Source: Tsukamurella conjunctivitidis (GTDB lineage Bacteria; Actinomycetota; Actinomycetes; Mycobacteriales; Mycobacteriaceae). From it: 64,000 bases of DNA. The notes below the pieces were generated by a model. The model worked only from the letters and a program-made list of their open reading frames with translations, had not been told where the DNA came from and made no database searches. The stretch is from assembly GCF_007858475.1 (NCBI RefSeq), contig NZ_VIGX01000003.1, forward strand, positions 1-64,000, written 5' to 3'. The translations under genes and the position numbers were made by a program. Shown in pieces: positions 21,658-30,328 of this stretch. Position 1 is the stretch's first letter. Every line of letters starts with the position of its first letter.

Positions 21658-22568
21658 TTCTCGATCTGCCGGACACCTCCACGCAGGAGGTCTCGAAGCG
21701 GCTCGTGCGCCTACGCGAGTCGGGCGGCGCCGTCACCCTGGGCCGGGTCCTCACGCTCATCATCTCCGCCGAAGAGGGCGAGCCCACCGAGAGCGCGATC
21801 GAGGCGACCAACGCCGCGTCGCGCGAGCACCCCTGCCGCGTCATCGTGGTGGCCCGCGGGCCGCGCGCCGAGCGGACCCGCCTCGACGCGCAGATCCGCG
21901 TGGGCGGCGACGCGGGCGCGTCCGAGGTCGTCGTGCTGCGCCTGTTCGGCGAGCTCGCGGACCACGGCGCCTCGGTGATCGTGCCTTTCCTGCTCCCGGA
22001 CACCCCCGTCGTGGCCTGGTGGCCCGGCGCCGCGCCCGCGGTGCCGTCCGTCGACAAGGTGGGCGCGTTGGCGTCCCGCCGGATCACCGACGCGACCGCC
22101 TCCGACGACTCGGTGGCGGTGCTGGCGCTCCGCCGCGACGGCTTCGCGCCCGGCGATTCGGACCTCGCCTGGTCGCGGATCACCCCGTGGCGCGCACTTC
22201 TGGCGTCCGCGCTCGACCAGCCCCCGTTCGAGGCGATCACCTCGGCGGTGGTGACGGGGCCGTCGAACAGCCCCGGCATCGACCTGCTCGCGGGCTGGCT
22301 GCGGGCACAGCTCGACGTGCCGGTGCGGCGGCGCGCGGGCAGTTTCGAGGTGCAGCTCGACCGCGCGAGCGGGCCGCTGCGCCTGGAGTTCGACCAGAAC
22401 TCGACGGCCGTCCTCGTGCGGCCGGGTCAGCCCGACGGCCGTGTCGCGATCCGACGACGGGACGTGGCCGACTGCCTGGCGGAGGAGCTGCGCCGCCTGG
22501 ACGACGACGACATCTACTTCACGGCGTTGGGCGGCGTGTCCGACGTGGACCGATCGGAGATGCCCTGA
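21654..22568 (+). CDS. opcA: OpcA, glucose-6-phosphate dehydrogenase assembly protein
   Basis: A 304-residue OpcA, an allosteric activator and assembly partner of Zwf in actinobacteria and cyanobacteria. N-terminal MILDLPDTSTQEVSKRLVRLRES, the middle VIVPFLLPDTPVVAWWPG and the C-terminal RRRDVADCLAEELRRLDDDDIY are family hallmarks. The ATG at 21654 within ATGA at the zwf stop is preferred over GTG 21642. Coupled to zwf and pgl, so the three are made in balance. Confidence 0.92.
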   Translation: MILDLPDTSTQEVSKRLVRLRESGGAVTLGRVLTLIISAEEGEPTESAIEATNAASREHPCRVIVVARGPRAERTRLDAQIRVGGDAGASEVVVLRLFGELADHGASVIVPFLLPDTPVVAWWPGAAPAVPSVDKVGALASRRITDATASDDSVAVLALRRDGFAPGDSDLAWSRITPWRALLASALDQPPFEAITSAVVTGPSNSPGIDLLAGWLRAQLDVPVRRRAGSFEVQLDRASGPLRLEFDQNSTAVLVRPGQPDGRVAIRRRDVADCLAEELRRLDDDDIYFTALGGVSDVDRSEMP

Positions 22569-23332
22569 TGACCGCACCGGAGCCCACCGTCCGCCGCTTC
22601 GACGATGCCGCTGCCCTGGTCGCTGCGGCCGCGGACGACGTGGTCGCGGTCATCGAGCAGGCGCAGGCGGAGCGGGGCTTCGCCTCGGTCGTGCTGACCG
22701 GCGGGACCAACGGCAACGCCCTGTCGGCGGCCCTGCGCGAGAAGGTGATCGACTGGTCGAGGGTCGATGTCTTCTTCGGCGACGAGCGTTTCGTGGCGGG
22801 CGACGATCCCGACCGCAACGTGCTGCAGGCGGAGGACGCCCTGCTCGCGCACGTGCCGATCCCCGATGCGAACGTCTACCGATTCCCCGCCTCCGACGAG
22901 TTCAGCGGCGACGGCGCGTTGGCCGCCCGGGTCTACGCCAAGCGGCTCGCCGACAACGCCGCCTCCCGCGACAACGCGGTGACGGCGGGTACGGGCACGG
23001 TGCCGCGGTTCGACGTGCACCTGCTGGGCATGGGGGGCGAGGGCCACATCAATTCGCTGTTCCCGCACACCGATGCGGTCCGCGAAGAGGACGCCACCGT
23101 GGTCTCGGTGCGCGACTCCCCCAAGCCGCCGCCGCGGCGTCTGACGCTCACGCTGCCCGCGGTCGGCGCGGCACGCCGCGTCTGGTTCCTGGTCTCGGGT
23201 GCGGACAAGGCGGAGGCGGTCGCGGCCGGCGTCGGCGGCGCAGCACCGGAGGACTGGCCCTGCGCCGGCGCGCACGGTTCGGAGGAGACCGTCTGGTACC
23301 TCGACGGTGCCGCCGCCTCCCAGCTGTCCTAG
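22568..23332 (+). CDS. pgl: 6-phosphogluconolactonase
   Basis: A 254-residue Pgl/DevB family enzyme hydrolysing 6-phosphogluconolactone. Motifs: VVLTGGTNGNALSAAL near 40-55, DVFFGDERFVAGDDPDRN near 68-85, and the catalytic-site HLLGMGGEGHINSLFPHT. The ATG overlaps the opcA TGA by one base. It ends the pentose-phosphate operon. Confidence 0.94.
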   Translation: MTAPEPTVRRFDDAAALVAAAADDVVAVIEQAQAERGFASVVLTGGTNGNALSAALREKVIDWSRVDVFFGDERFVAGDDPDRNVLQAEDALLAHVPIPDANVYRFPASDEFSGDGALAARVYAKRLADNAASRDNAVTAGTGTVPRFDVHLLGMGGEGHINSLFPHTDAVREEDATVVSVRDSPKPPPRRLTLTLPAVGAARRVWFLVSGADKAEAVAAGVGGAAPEDWPCAGAHGSEETVWYLDGAAASQLS

Positions 23333-23517
23333 CGGATCGAGGCTCACACCGCACTCGTTGAGGGGCGGGTGCGACGAAGACGTGCAGCCCCTCGTCCACG
23401 CCGCGATCCGTCCCCCTGGGCGGTGACGAAGGCGTGCGCGCGCCGGTTGTCCTCCGTAGGTCGTCGACCGGCTCCGCTCGGCTCAGTCCGCACGCGCGAG
23501 CCGCCGAACGGCGAGGG
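23333..23517. other. Intergenic region between convergent pgl and VOC genes
   Basis: These 185 bases lie between two convergent genes. They contain GC-rich partial inverted repeats (for example GAGGGGCGGG near 23359 and CAGCCCCTC near 23391) that may act as a bidirectional terminator, but I see no gene and no clear poly-T terminator. Confidence 0.4.
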
Positions 23518-24210
23518 TCATCGCTGCTCGAGCACGATCGTCGGGACGCCCAGTGCGGGATCCTTGACGGTGGCGACGCGCGTGCCCGGCTTGGCGCCGC
23601 GCCGCACGTCGCCCATCGTGATCCCCTGTCCGGACAGGCGGGCGTGCGTCGCCTCCGCGTCGACGGTCCGCCAGGCGAGACCCCACAGCGCATCCGGGCC
23701 GCCGAAGTCGACGTCGTCGCCCTCCTGCAGGATCACCTCGACGAGGAGATCGCCACGGCGGAAGAAGAGCTGGTGCACGCCCCAGGACTGCACGCGGTCC
23801 AGCCGGAGGTCGAAGTCGAGGCGGCCGCTGAGCGTGGCGATGATCCGGTCGCGGTTCGGCGAGGTCAGCACCACGTGGTCCACGCCGGTGATCTCCGCGC
23901 GGGGCTCGGCACCGGATTCCGCCGGTGCGGCGAGACCCAGCGCGAGTCCGGCCGAAGCACCGGCGAATCCGGCTTCGACCGCGGTCAGGGGCAGGCCGCG
24001 GCGTTCAACGAGCTTCGCCGCCGCGGCGGCATCGTCCGCGGCCACGAGCAGCCCCGGCCCGTCGGCCCACGACGGTGCGCCGACGGCCACATCGATCCCG
24101 CTCGCGGTGTACCGCGCCGCGGGTTCCGTGCCGAGGAGCCGCGCATGCGCGTCCCGCGCCTCGGCGGGAACGTCGAGGATGACCAGATCACGTGCTTCAG
24201 CGGTGCCCAC
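23518..24210 (-). CDS. VOC-family (glyoxalase/bleomycin resistance-like) protein, two domains
   Basis: A 230-residue protein made of two vicinal-oxygen-chelate modules. The N-terminal half is degenerate (VILDVPAEARDAHARLLG). The C-terminal half is better conserved, with TGVDHVVLTSPNRDRIIATLSGRLDFDLRLDR followed by WGVHQLFFRRGDLLVEVIL, giving the His and Glu expected as metal ligands. Substrate unknown. The GTG at 24210 is chosen because the next gene upstream ends at 24228. It may be the last gene of the type VII substrate transcription unit. Confidence 0.82.
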   Translation of the reverse strand: MGTAEARDLVILDVPAEARDAHARLLGTEPAARYTASGIDVAVGAPSWADGPGLLVAADDAAAAAKLVERRGLPLTAVEAGFAGASAGLALGLAAPAESGAEPRAEITGVDHVVLTSPNRDRIIATLSGRLDFDLRLDRVQSWGVHQLFFRRGDLLVEVILQEGDDVDFGGPDALWGLAWRTVDAEATHARLSGQGITMGDVRRGAKPGTRVATVKDPALGVPTIVLEQR

Positions 24211-24227
24211 GCCGCCATCCTGCCGTA

Positions 24228-25157
24228 TCAGGCCGACGTGGGCGTCGCCGCGGCACCCGCGGCCCAGCCGTCGCCGGCGATCTTCAGCCCACTGCCGATT
24301 CCCGTGACCGCCCACTCCCGCGCGGATGTCGTGACCGGCGATCCGCCGGCGATCGATGTAGCCGAGTCGACGACGCGCTGCCAATTCACACCGTTCGTCG
24401 CCGCGCGCAGCGACCGTGTCGCGGACGTGAGGTCGGACATCTTGGTCGCGACGGTCTTGAGCTTGGCGCCCAGTTTCTGGAGAAGCCGCGAGAACTTCTG
24501 CGCCGTCATCGCCGCGCGGTACAGAACGGTGTTCGTCGCGGTGACGACCGACGCGCCCGCCGTGGGCACCGACGCCGCCGCGCCCGCGGCCACCGTGGCG
24601 ACGACCCACACGCAGAGCTTGGACAATTCGTCGCGGATCGTGTTGCGCACCTCGAGAACGAAGGATCCCGCCGCGGCGAGCCCGCCCGCGCTCTTCGCCG
24701 CAGCCGCGCTCAGGGCGTCGCTGATCGTGGAGAGCGACTCCGTGGCCTTGCGGTAGGCGTCGCCCGCACTCGACTCCCAGCTGTCGGTCGTGACGGAGGC
24801 GGCGCTGCGCACATCCTCACCGACGGAGACGAGGGCCTCGCCGACCTTCGACTTCCATTCCTCGCTGACTCGCTCGATCTCCTCCGGATTCCCCGAGACC
24901 GCATCCAGGGCGTCCTTCAGGAAGGGGACGTGCTCGATCACCCATCCGACGCCCGACGCGGCGAAGTAGCCGATCGGGTCTTCCACGACCGAGGCGACTT
25001 CTGAGGCGCCTCCCACGATCGCGGCGAGGGCGCTGCCCCCGCTCGCTGCACCGTCGAGGGCGTCGGCGGCCGCGGTGACGAGGTCCACCCCCTGCTCCGC
25101 GATCGGGACGCCGGCGACCGCACTCGAGATCGTCGAGAGCGGACCGTCGCCGCTCAT
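24228..25157 (-). CDS. Large WXG-type putative ESX (type VII) secretion substrate
   Basis: A 309-residue, Ala/Ser/Gly-rich, mainly helical protein. A WXG100-like hairpin lies at about residues 95-150: EEWKSKVGEALVSVGEDVRSAASVT, then SWESSAGDAYR, which resembles the W-E-G-x-A-ADAYR turn, then a second long helix. A hydrophobic segment VWVVATVAAGAAASVPTAGASVV follows near 185-207 and could insert into a membrane. No signal peptide. Its ATG overlaps the stop of the EspC-like gene. Role inferred as a secreted partner or effector; the C-terminal 100 residues match no family I know. Confidence 0.65.
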   Translation of the reverse strand: MSGDGPLSTISSAVAGVPIAEQGVDLVTAAADALDGAASGGSALAAIVGGASEVASVVEDPIGYFAASGVGWVIEHVPFLKDALDAVSGNPEEIERVSEEWKSKVGEALVSVGEDVRSAASVTTDSWESSAGDAYRKATESLSTISDALSAAAAKSAGGLAAAGSFVLEVRNTIRDELSKLCVWVVATVAAGAAASVPTAGASVVTATNTVLYRAAMTAQKFSRLLQKLGAKLKTVATKMSDLTSATRSLRAATNGVNWQRVVDSATSIAGGSPVTTSAREWAVTGIGSGLKIAGDGWAAGAAATPTSA

Positions 25158-25462
25158 GCGCCGCCCGCCCGGTTCACGCCGCTCGCGCCCGCGCTGTCTG
25201 TGACCTGATACGCGTCGATCGTCTTACGGCACCCGGACACGTTCCTCGCGATGTCCGTGCTGTGGGTCTTGATCGATTCCTCGGTCGCGGCCAGCATGTC
25301 GTTGACGATCGACGCGAACCACCCGAACGCGACACCGTAGTCGCCGTCCCCCACACGCAGCGACGCCGCGCTCGCCACGGCGCTCACGCGGCTCGCGATG
25401 CCATCGAGCCTCGCGGCGTGCGCCTTCATCGCGACCGGATCCAGGCTCAGATCGTCGGTCAT
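25154..25462 (-). CDS. EspC-like ESX secretion-associated protein (DUF2580 type)
   Basis: A 102-residue small helical protein resembling the EspC/DUF2580 family of type VII secretion-associated proteins. It opens with LSLDPVAMKAHAARLDGIASRVSAVASA, a typical first helix in which the substrate pairs. FGWFASIVNDMLAATEESIKTHSTDIARNVSGCRKTIDAYQ is the second helix, with a YxxxD/E-like tail (YQVTD). It has ATGA-type overlaps with both neighbours, so it is co-translated with the YbaB-like and WXG-type genes. Confidence 0.75.
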   Translation of the reverse strand: MTDDLSLDPVAMKAHAARLDGIASRVSAVASAASLRVGDGDYGVAFGWFASIVNDMLAATEESIKTHSTDIARNVSGCRKTIDAYQVTDSAGASGVNRAGGA

Positions 25463-25830
25463 GGTGCGTCTCCCCCGGTGTACTGATCCCAGAAGTCAAG
25501 GCCCGGATAGAACTCGGTGGCGATCGAGTGGACCTCCCTGGCCGCAGCCTTCTCGGCCAGGGAGGCCGCCGTCATGATCTCCGCGCTCAGAGCCTCCCCC
25601 GAGTACTCCATCGCGCGGCCCGCGATCACCACCCCCGTGAGCCTTCCCCCCATTCCGACGGTGACCCGCACGTCCCCCCGTGCGGCCGTCCCGGTGCCCG
25701 AAACTCGGGCCAATCGCTCACGGACCTCGTGTGCCTGATCGGCCACCTTCTCCGCGTCAGCGGCGTCCGACCAGAACTGCGGTGTCGTGTCCAACTCGTT
25801 CCCCCGATCTCGTTGGTTTTTCTCCCGCAT
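25459..25830 (-). CDS. YbaB/EbfC-like protein linked to type VII secretion substrates
   Basis: A protein of about 123 residues with a YbaB-like fold: an N-terminal helix (AADAEKVADQAHEVRERLARVSG), the strand pair GDVRVTVGMGGRLTGVVIAGRAMEYSGEALSAEIMTAA, and a C-terminal helix. YbaB proteins bind DNA, but copies next to EspC- and WXG-type genes are common in Mycobacteriales and their job there is unknown. The start is uncertain: ATG at 25830 is listed, while TTG at 25794 has a better ribosome site (GGGGG) and removes a 12-residue charged tail. Confidence 0.7.
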   Translation of the reverse strand: MREKNQRDRGNELDTTPQFWSDAADAEKVADQAHEVRERLARVSGTGTAARGDVRVTVGMGGRLTGVVIAGRAMEYSGEALSAEIMTAASLAEKAAAREVHSIATEFYPGLDFWDQYTGGDAP

Positions 25831-25938
25831 CAATTAGACGCACCGGCCCGGCGATCGGTTCCGAACTCGTGTTCTCCCAGTTCACAGCCCCCTTAGCTCG
25901 AAGCCCGGACCATCACTGCCGCGCGATCCGAGGCGGGG

Positions 25939-26715
25939 TCAGGCCCGGGGACGCCACCGGCGCAGGCGTGCCACCGCGGCGCCGATCACGATGCACACGG
26001 CCCAGATCGCCACGCCCGTCGCGACGGCGCCGACGGCCTGGTGGGCGTGCGCGAAGGGTTGGGCTCCGGGAGTCCGTCGGTGCACCGAACCGACGCCCGG
26101 CAGATGGCTGCGCCGCCCTTGCGCGGGTACGAGCACCCACAGCAACACGTACGGCACCGCGACCGAGAAGACCCGCCACGCCGACGCACGGAGGTCACGG
26201 CGCTCTCGCCACCACGCGAGCGGGCTCGCGAGCACGACCGGGAACAGCGCGGCCACGATGGAGCACAGCCCGAACCACACGGAGATCTGCAGGACCTCCG
26301 AGGCGATCGCCGCCGGGACCGCACCCGCGTGCCCGCTGAGGGGGACGAGCACCGCGGTCACTACGAACACCGGCCCGCCGAGCACCAGGAGCAGCGTGAG
26401 ATTCCGTGCGACGAGGATCGCGAGCCCCTCCCAGAAGCCCGTCGACGCGGCCCGGTCCCCGGAATCGGCCGACCGCCGCGCGACCTGATCGCTCAGCATG
26501 TTGGTCGTGACGGAGTCGGCGAGGACGAAGGTCACGAAGTACACCACGACCACGCCCACCTCGGACCGGTCCGTGTACTCCAGCGGATCGACGGCCAGCC
26601 ACGCCACCGCCAGCACGAGGTTCAGGACGAGCCCGATCACGATCCGCCGCAGCACCCGCACCTCGTACCGCGCGACACGACGGACGGCGACGCCCGCCCG
26701 CGCGATGATCTGCAC
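25939..26715 (-). CDS. Integral membrane protein of unknown function
   Basis: A 258-residue protein with about six hydrophobic helices (near 25-43, 54-72, 98-125, 140-165, 182-197 and 230-250). Arg-rich stretches face the presumed cytosol. No transporter motif or enzyme signature is seen. The GTG start at 26715 is supported by a TATCAT box seven bases upstream, the leaderless arrangement. It lies on its own transcription unit, divergent from the acyl-CoA dehydrogenase. Confidence 0.72.
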   Translation of the reverse strand: MQIIARAGVAVRRVARYEVRVLRRIVIGLVLNLVLAVAWLAVDPLEYTDRSEVGVVVVYFVTFVLADSVTTNMLSDQVARRSADSGDRAASTGFWEGLAILVARNLTLLLVLGGPVFVVTAVLVPLSGHAGAVPAAIASEVLQISVWFGLCSIVAALFPVVLASPLAWWRERRDLRASAWRVFSVAVPYVLLWVLVPAQGRRSHLPGVGSVHRRTPGAQPFAHAHQAVGAVATGVAIWAVCIVIGAAVARLRRWRPRA

Positions 26716-26722
26716 GTTCCCG

Positions 26723-26728
26723 ATGATA
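26723..26728 (-). promoter_or_regulatory. -10 box of a leaderless promoter for the membrane-protein gene
   Basis: On the minus strand TATCAT is followed by seven bases and then the GTG at 26715. It is close to the TATAAT consensus and has no Shine-Dalgarno sequence after it. Confidence 0.55.
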
Positions 26729-26800
26729 GAGAGGGCACACCGGCGCCGCGCCGGACTCCGTCGCTGACCAGCACGTTAACCGCTAATCCTTCACTCGTGC

Positions 26801-26828
26801 TTGTTTTCGTCGAGACGGTTCTGATTAA
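26801..26828 (+). promoter_or_regulatory. Possible promoter of the acyl-CoA dehydrogenase gene
   Basis: TTGTTT at 26801-26806 and GATTAA at 26823-26828 are 16 bases apart and stand in a short AT-rich stretch before a 50-base leader. The leader carries a good ribosome site (GAAAGGTGG) before the ATG. Confidence 0.4.
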
Positions 26829-26877
26829 GTGGTGTTCAACAAGCCCGCAGAACCCCCTGCAGAAAGGTGGTCACCCC

Positions 26878-28026
26878 ATGGCCGCACGCCGCCGCTCGAG
26901 CTGGATGAACGAGGAGCTCGACGCCCTCCGCGACCTCGCGGACAAGTTCCTCGCGAAGGAGCTCACCCCCAACATCGAGAAGTTCGCCGAACAGCACCAC
27001 GTCGACCGCGACCTCTGGAACAAGGCCGGCGAGCTGGGCCTGCTGTGCCTGTCCATCCCCGAGGAGTACGGCGGCGGTGGCGGCGACTTCCGCCACGAGT
27101 CGGTGCTGATCGCCGCGCAGGCGCAGGCCTTCGACACCAGCTGGGGCGTCTCGCTGCACAACGGCATCGTCGCGCACTACATCCTCGCGTACGGCACCGA
27201 GGAGCAGAAGCAGACCTGGCTGCCGAAGATGGCCTCCGGCGAGGCCGTGGGCGCGATCGCGATGACCGAGCCCGGCACCGGCTCGGACCTGCAGAACGTC
27301 AAGACTCGTGCGATCAAGACCGGCGGCGAGTACGTCATCAACGGCAGCAAGACCTTCATCACGAACGGCCAGCAGGCCGACATCGTGGTCCTGGTCTGCA
27401 AGACCAACCCCGACGAGGGCGCCGCCGGCATCTCCCTGATCCTGGTCGAGGCCGACCGCGAGGGCTTCCGCAAGGGCAACATCCTCAACAAGATCGGCCA
27501 GAAGGGCCAGGACACGTCCGAGCTGTTCTTCGACGACGTGCACGTGCCGGTCGAGAACCTCCTCGGTACGCAGGAGGGCCAGGGCTTCTACCAGCTCATG
27601 CAGCAGCTGCCGCAGGAGCGTCTCATCATCGGCCAGGCCTGCGTCGCCGGCATGGAGGTCATCTTCGAAGAGACCCTGCGCTACACCAAGGAGCGCGAGG
27701 CCTTCGGCCGCCCCATCTTCGGCTTCCAGAACACCAAGTTCAAGCTCGCCGAGGCACTCACCGAGACCACGATCGCGCGGGTCTTCGTGGACGACTGCAT
27801 CGAGAAGCACGTCAAGGGTGAGCTCGACATCCCCACTGTCGCCATGGCGAAGTGGTGGACCTCGGACCGCGCCCAGGAGGTCGCGTCCGAGTGCCTGCAG
27901 CTGTTCGGCGGCTACGGCTACATGGCCGAGTACCCCGCGGCGCGCTTCTGGGTCGACAACCGCGTCCAGATGATCTACGCCGGCACCAACGAGATCATGA
28001 AGGAGATCATCGCGCGCACGCTCTGA
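26878..28026 (+). CDS. Acyl-CoA dehydrogenase
   Basis: A 382-residue FAD enzyme of the medium/long-chain acyl-CoA dehydrogenase family. Seen are the FAD/substrate motif AIAMTEPGTGSDLQNVKTRAI, YVINGSKTFITNG, the C-terminal ERLIIGQACVAGMEVIFEETLRYTKEREAFG and the signature end LFGGYGYMAEYPAARFWVDNRVQMIYAGTNEIMKEIIARTL. The glutamate in AGTNEIM is the usual catalytic base of this family. Single-gene unit with its own promoter and terminator; substrate chain length cannot be told. Confidence 0.93.
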   Translation: MAARRRSSWMNEELDALRDLADKFLAKELTPNIEKFAEQHHVDRDLWNKAGELGLLCLSIPEEYGGGGGDFRHESVLIAAQAQAFDTSWGVSLHNGIVAHYILAYGTEEQKQTWLPKMASGEAVGAIAMTEPGTGSDLQNVKTRAIKTGGEYVINGSKTFITNGQQADIVVLVCKTNPDEGAAGISLILVEADREGFRKGNILNKIGQKGQDTSELFFDDVHVPVENLLGTQEGQGFYQLMQQLPQERLIIGQACVAGMEVIFEETLRYTKEREAFGRPIFGFQNTKFKLAEALTETTIARVFVDDCIEKHVKGELDIPTVAMAKWWTSDRAQEVASECLQLFGGYGYMAEYPAARFWVDNRVQMIYAGTNEIMKEIIARTL

Positions 28027-28044
28027 GCGCGTGAGATCCCCGGC

Positions 28045-28078
28045 GCCCGGGTGACATCCGTTCGGATGCCACCCGGGC
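28045..28078 (+). terminator. Hairpin terminator after the acyl-CoA dehydrogenase
   Basis: A long GC-rich hairpin: GCCCGGGTG (28045-28053) pairs with CACCCGGGC (28070-28078), and inside it CATCCG pairs with CGGATG around a TT loop. No clear T-run follows, which is common in high-GC actinobacteria. It begins 18 bases after the stop codon. Confidence 0.7.
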
Positions 28079-28168
28079 GTCCTCGTCTGTCGGGACTGGC
28101 TCATCACGCCCGTTCGCGCCGGTCGATCCCGCTACGATCAGCGCAGCACACCGCGGGAGGGGACGTCC

Positions 28169-29827
28169 ATGGGCGAGGGCACACGCAGCGGATCCACACT
28201 GGGACCGTACGAAATCGGGCGCCTGCTCGGCCGCGGCGGAATGGGCGAGGTGTACCTCGCGCACGACGGACAGCGGGACCGGGATGTCGCGTTGAAGCTG
28301 CTGCACGCATCGGCCGCGGAGGATCCGCAGTTCCGGGAGCGCTTCTCCCGCGAATCGCAGACGGTCGCGCGGCTCGCGGACCCGCACGTCATCCCCATCC
28401 ACGACTTCGGCGAGATCGACGGGGTGCTGTTCATCGACATGCGGTTGGTCGAGGGGCGCAACCTCGCGGAGGTCCTGCACGACGGTCCGCTGCCCCCGGA
28501 GCGCGCGGTCGCGCTCATCGAGCAGGTCGCCGGCGCACTGGACGCGGCGCACGCGAAGGGCCTCGTGCATCGGGACGTCAAACCAGCCAACATCGAGCTC
28601 ACCGAGTCCGGCTTTCCGTACCTGCTCGACTTCGGATTGGCCGTGGCGGACACGCAGTCCCGGATGACCTCTGCCGGGCTGTTCGTGGGCTCGCAGGCCT
28701 ACGCGGCGCCCGAGCGCTTCGACGGTGACTCGGCCACCGTCGCGAGCGACGTGTACTCGCTGGCCTGCGTCCTGTACGAGGCGCTCACCGGGCGCGCTCC
28801 CTATCGCGGCGAGAGCCTGGGCGCGATGCTCAAGCAGCACCTCACCGCCGCGATCCCCCGGCCGAGCGCCGCGGCACCTGTCCCGCCGGCGATGGACACC
28901 GTCGTGGCGCGCGGCATGGCGAAGGACCCGGTGGACAGGTTCGGCAGCTGTGGTGACCTCGCTCGCGCCGCGCGGGAAGCGCTCAGCGGCCACAGCGTCG
29001 ACGTGCCGCTGCCCTCGCCCGCGTACGACCGCACCCTGATCCGGCCGCTCGCGGAGCCCTCGGACCCCACCGTGATCTCCCAGCCGCAGCCCCCGGCGGA
29101 CTCCCACCCCACCGTCGTGTCTCAGCCGTCGCAGCCGCACTCGTACCCGCAGGGCGCATCGTATCCATCGGCACCGTCCTACCCGGCGGCACGGTCCTAC
29201 CCGGCGGCACCCGCCTACCAGCAGGCACCGCCGCCCGGGAGGAGCCGGGCGGTCCCGATCCTGTCGGTGGTCGCGGCCGTACTCGTCGGGGCGACGGCCG
29301 TGCTCGGCTACGTCGCGCTCTCCGGCCGGAAGACCGCACCCGCCGCGCAGACCGGAGCCGCCGCCGCGACCGCCACGGCCACCGTGACCGCGCCCGCGCA
29401 GACCACCGCGGACGCGCCGCCCACCACGACGACGACCACCGTCACGCCGAACCCGCTCGCAGCGCTGCAGGCCCGCGCCGCGGCGGACCGGCCCGTCGTC
29501 CTCGCGGCGCTCAACAACCGCTGGGTGCCGCAGCTGGCGTCCAAGTTCTCCGGAGCGTTCGACGATGGGAAGACCTGGCTCGAAGCCGATATCCTGGGCG
29601 AAATCGCCTACTTCGACCAGCGATTCGGCGACATCCGGGTACTGCAGAGCGGCGAGTGGCCGGTGTTCGAGCGGCGCGACTCCTGGGTTCCCGTGTACGC
29701 CGGTCAATCGTGGGAGACCTATGAGCCCGCCCTCGCCTGGTGTCGCGCCCAGGGCCTCGATTCAGGGCACTGCGTCGCGAAGCTGATCTCGACCACCGCC
29801 GGCCCCGTCGGCACGACCAAGAGCTGA
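28169..29827 (+). CDS. Receptor-type serine/threonine protein kinase (Pkn family)
   Basis: A 552-residue membrane kinase. The catalytic domain (about 13-270) has LGRGGMGEVYLA, the ATP lysine in DVALKLLHA, catalytic loop HRDVKPAN, DFG in LLDFGLA and APE as AAPERFDG. A Pro/Ser/Tyr-rich linker with SYPAA-type repeats (about 295-355), one membrane helix (about 362-385), a Thr/Ala-rich segment and a small extracellular domain of about 100 residues with two cysteines (CRAQGLDSGHC) follow. A TACGAT box at 28133-28138 and a GGGAGGGG ribosome site precede the ATG. The ligand and targets are unknown. Confidence 0.93.
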   Translation: MGEGTRSGSTLGPYEIGRLLGRGGMGEVYLAHDGQRDRDVALKLLHASAAEDPQFRERFSRESQTVARLADPHVIPIHDFGEIDGVLFIDMRLVEGRNLAEVLHDGPLPPERAVALIEQVAGALDAAHAKGLVHRDVKPANIELTESGFPYLLDFGLAVADTQSRMTSAGLFVGSQAYAAPERFDGDSATVASDVYSLACVLYEALTGRAPYRGESLGAMLKQHLTAAIPRPSAAAPVPPAMDTVVARGMAKDPVDRFGSCGDLARAAREALSGHSVDVPLPSPAYDRTLIRPLAEPSDPTVISQPQPPADSHPTVVSQPSQPHSYPQGASYPSAPSYPAARSYPAAPAYQQAPPPGRSRAVPILSVVAAVLVGATAVLGYVALSGRKTAPAAQTGAAAATATATVTAPAQTTADAPPTTTTTTVTPNPLAALQARAAADRPVVLAALNNRWVPQLASKFSGAFDDGKTWLEADILGEIAYFDQRFGDIRVLQSGEWPVFERRDSWVPVYAGQSWETYEPALAWCRAQGLDSGHCVAKLISTTAGPVGTTKS

Positions 29828-29830
29828 GCG

Positions 29831-30274
29831 TCAGCGCTGCAGGGGCGTCATCTTCCGCTGCGCCGCGGGGACGGCGAGCGCCAGCACACCGCGCACGATT
29901 CCCTTGAAGACGTCGACGTTGTCGAAGTAGTCCCGCCACAGCACGATCCGGCCGTCCTGCACGTCGAACCGGCCGCACACCCAGAACCGCACGCGGAGCG
30001 GGCCGACCCGCAGCTCGTCGATGCGCTCGGTGAGGACGAGGGCACCGTCGGAGGCGATGGAGGTGACCTCGACACCGAACCCGAGGGCGGGCTGCGCGAG
30101 CAGCCGGATCACCCGGCCGGCGCGCTTGCGTCCGCGCAGCGTCGCGAGGCCCACGTTCGTGTAGACCACGTCCTCGTCGAAGGCCGCGACGGCCTCCTCG
30201 GCTCGGCCGTCGGCCATGTCGGCGAGGAAGGTCAGCACCGTCGCCCGTTCGTCCTGCACCACCACGTCAGTCAT
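29831..30274 (-). CDS. Limonene-1,2-epoxide hydrolase-like (NTF2-fold) protein
   Basis: A 147-residue member of the limonene-1,2-epoxide hydrolase/NTF2-like family. The catalytic Arg-Asp pair is seen in VLTERIDELRV, and the second Asp in LWRDYFDNVDVFKG; together they make the Asp-Arg-Asp triad of this enzyme class. Mycobacterial relatives (EphG type) hydrolyse lipid or sterol epoxides. It is convergent with the kinase gene, which ends three bases away. It lies after ppc on the same strand. Confidence 0.8.
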   Translation of the reverse strand: MTDVVVQDERATVLTFLADMADGRAEEAVAAFDEDVVYTNVGLATLRGRKRAGRVIRLLAQPALGFGVEVTSIASDGALVLTERIDELRVGPLRVRFWVCGRFDVQDGRIVLWRDYFDNVDVFKGIVRGVLALAVPAAQRKMTPLQR

Positions 30275-30310
30275 GCGGCCGACAGTACCGCCGCGCGGCC
30301 CGCCCCGTCC

Positions 30311-30326
30311 TCCGCCCTGGGGCGGA
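30311..30326 (-). terminator. Short hairpin just after ppc
   Basis: TCCGCC (30311-30316) and GGCGGA (30321-30326) form a compact GC stem, three bases after the ppc stop on the minus strand. It lacks a T-run. It could end the ppc transcript or allow partial read-through into the epoxide-hydrolase-like gene. Confidence 0.45.
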
Positions 30327-30328
30327 AA

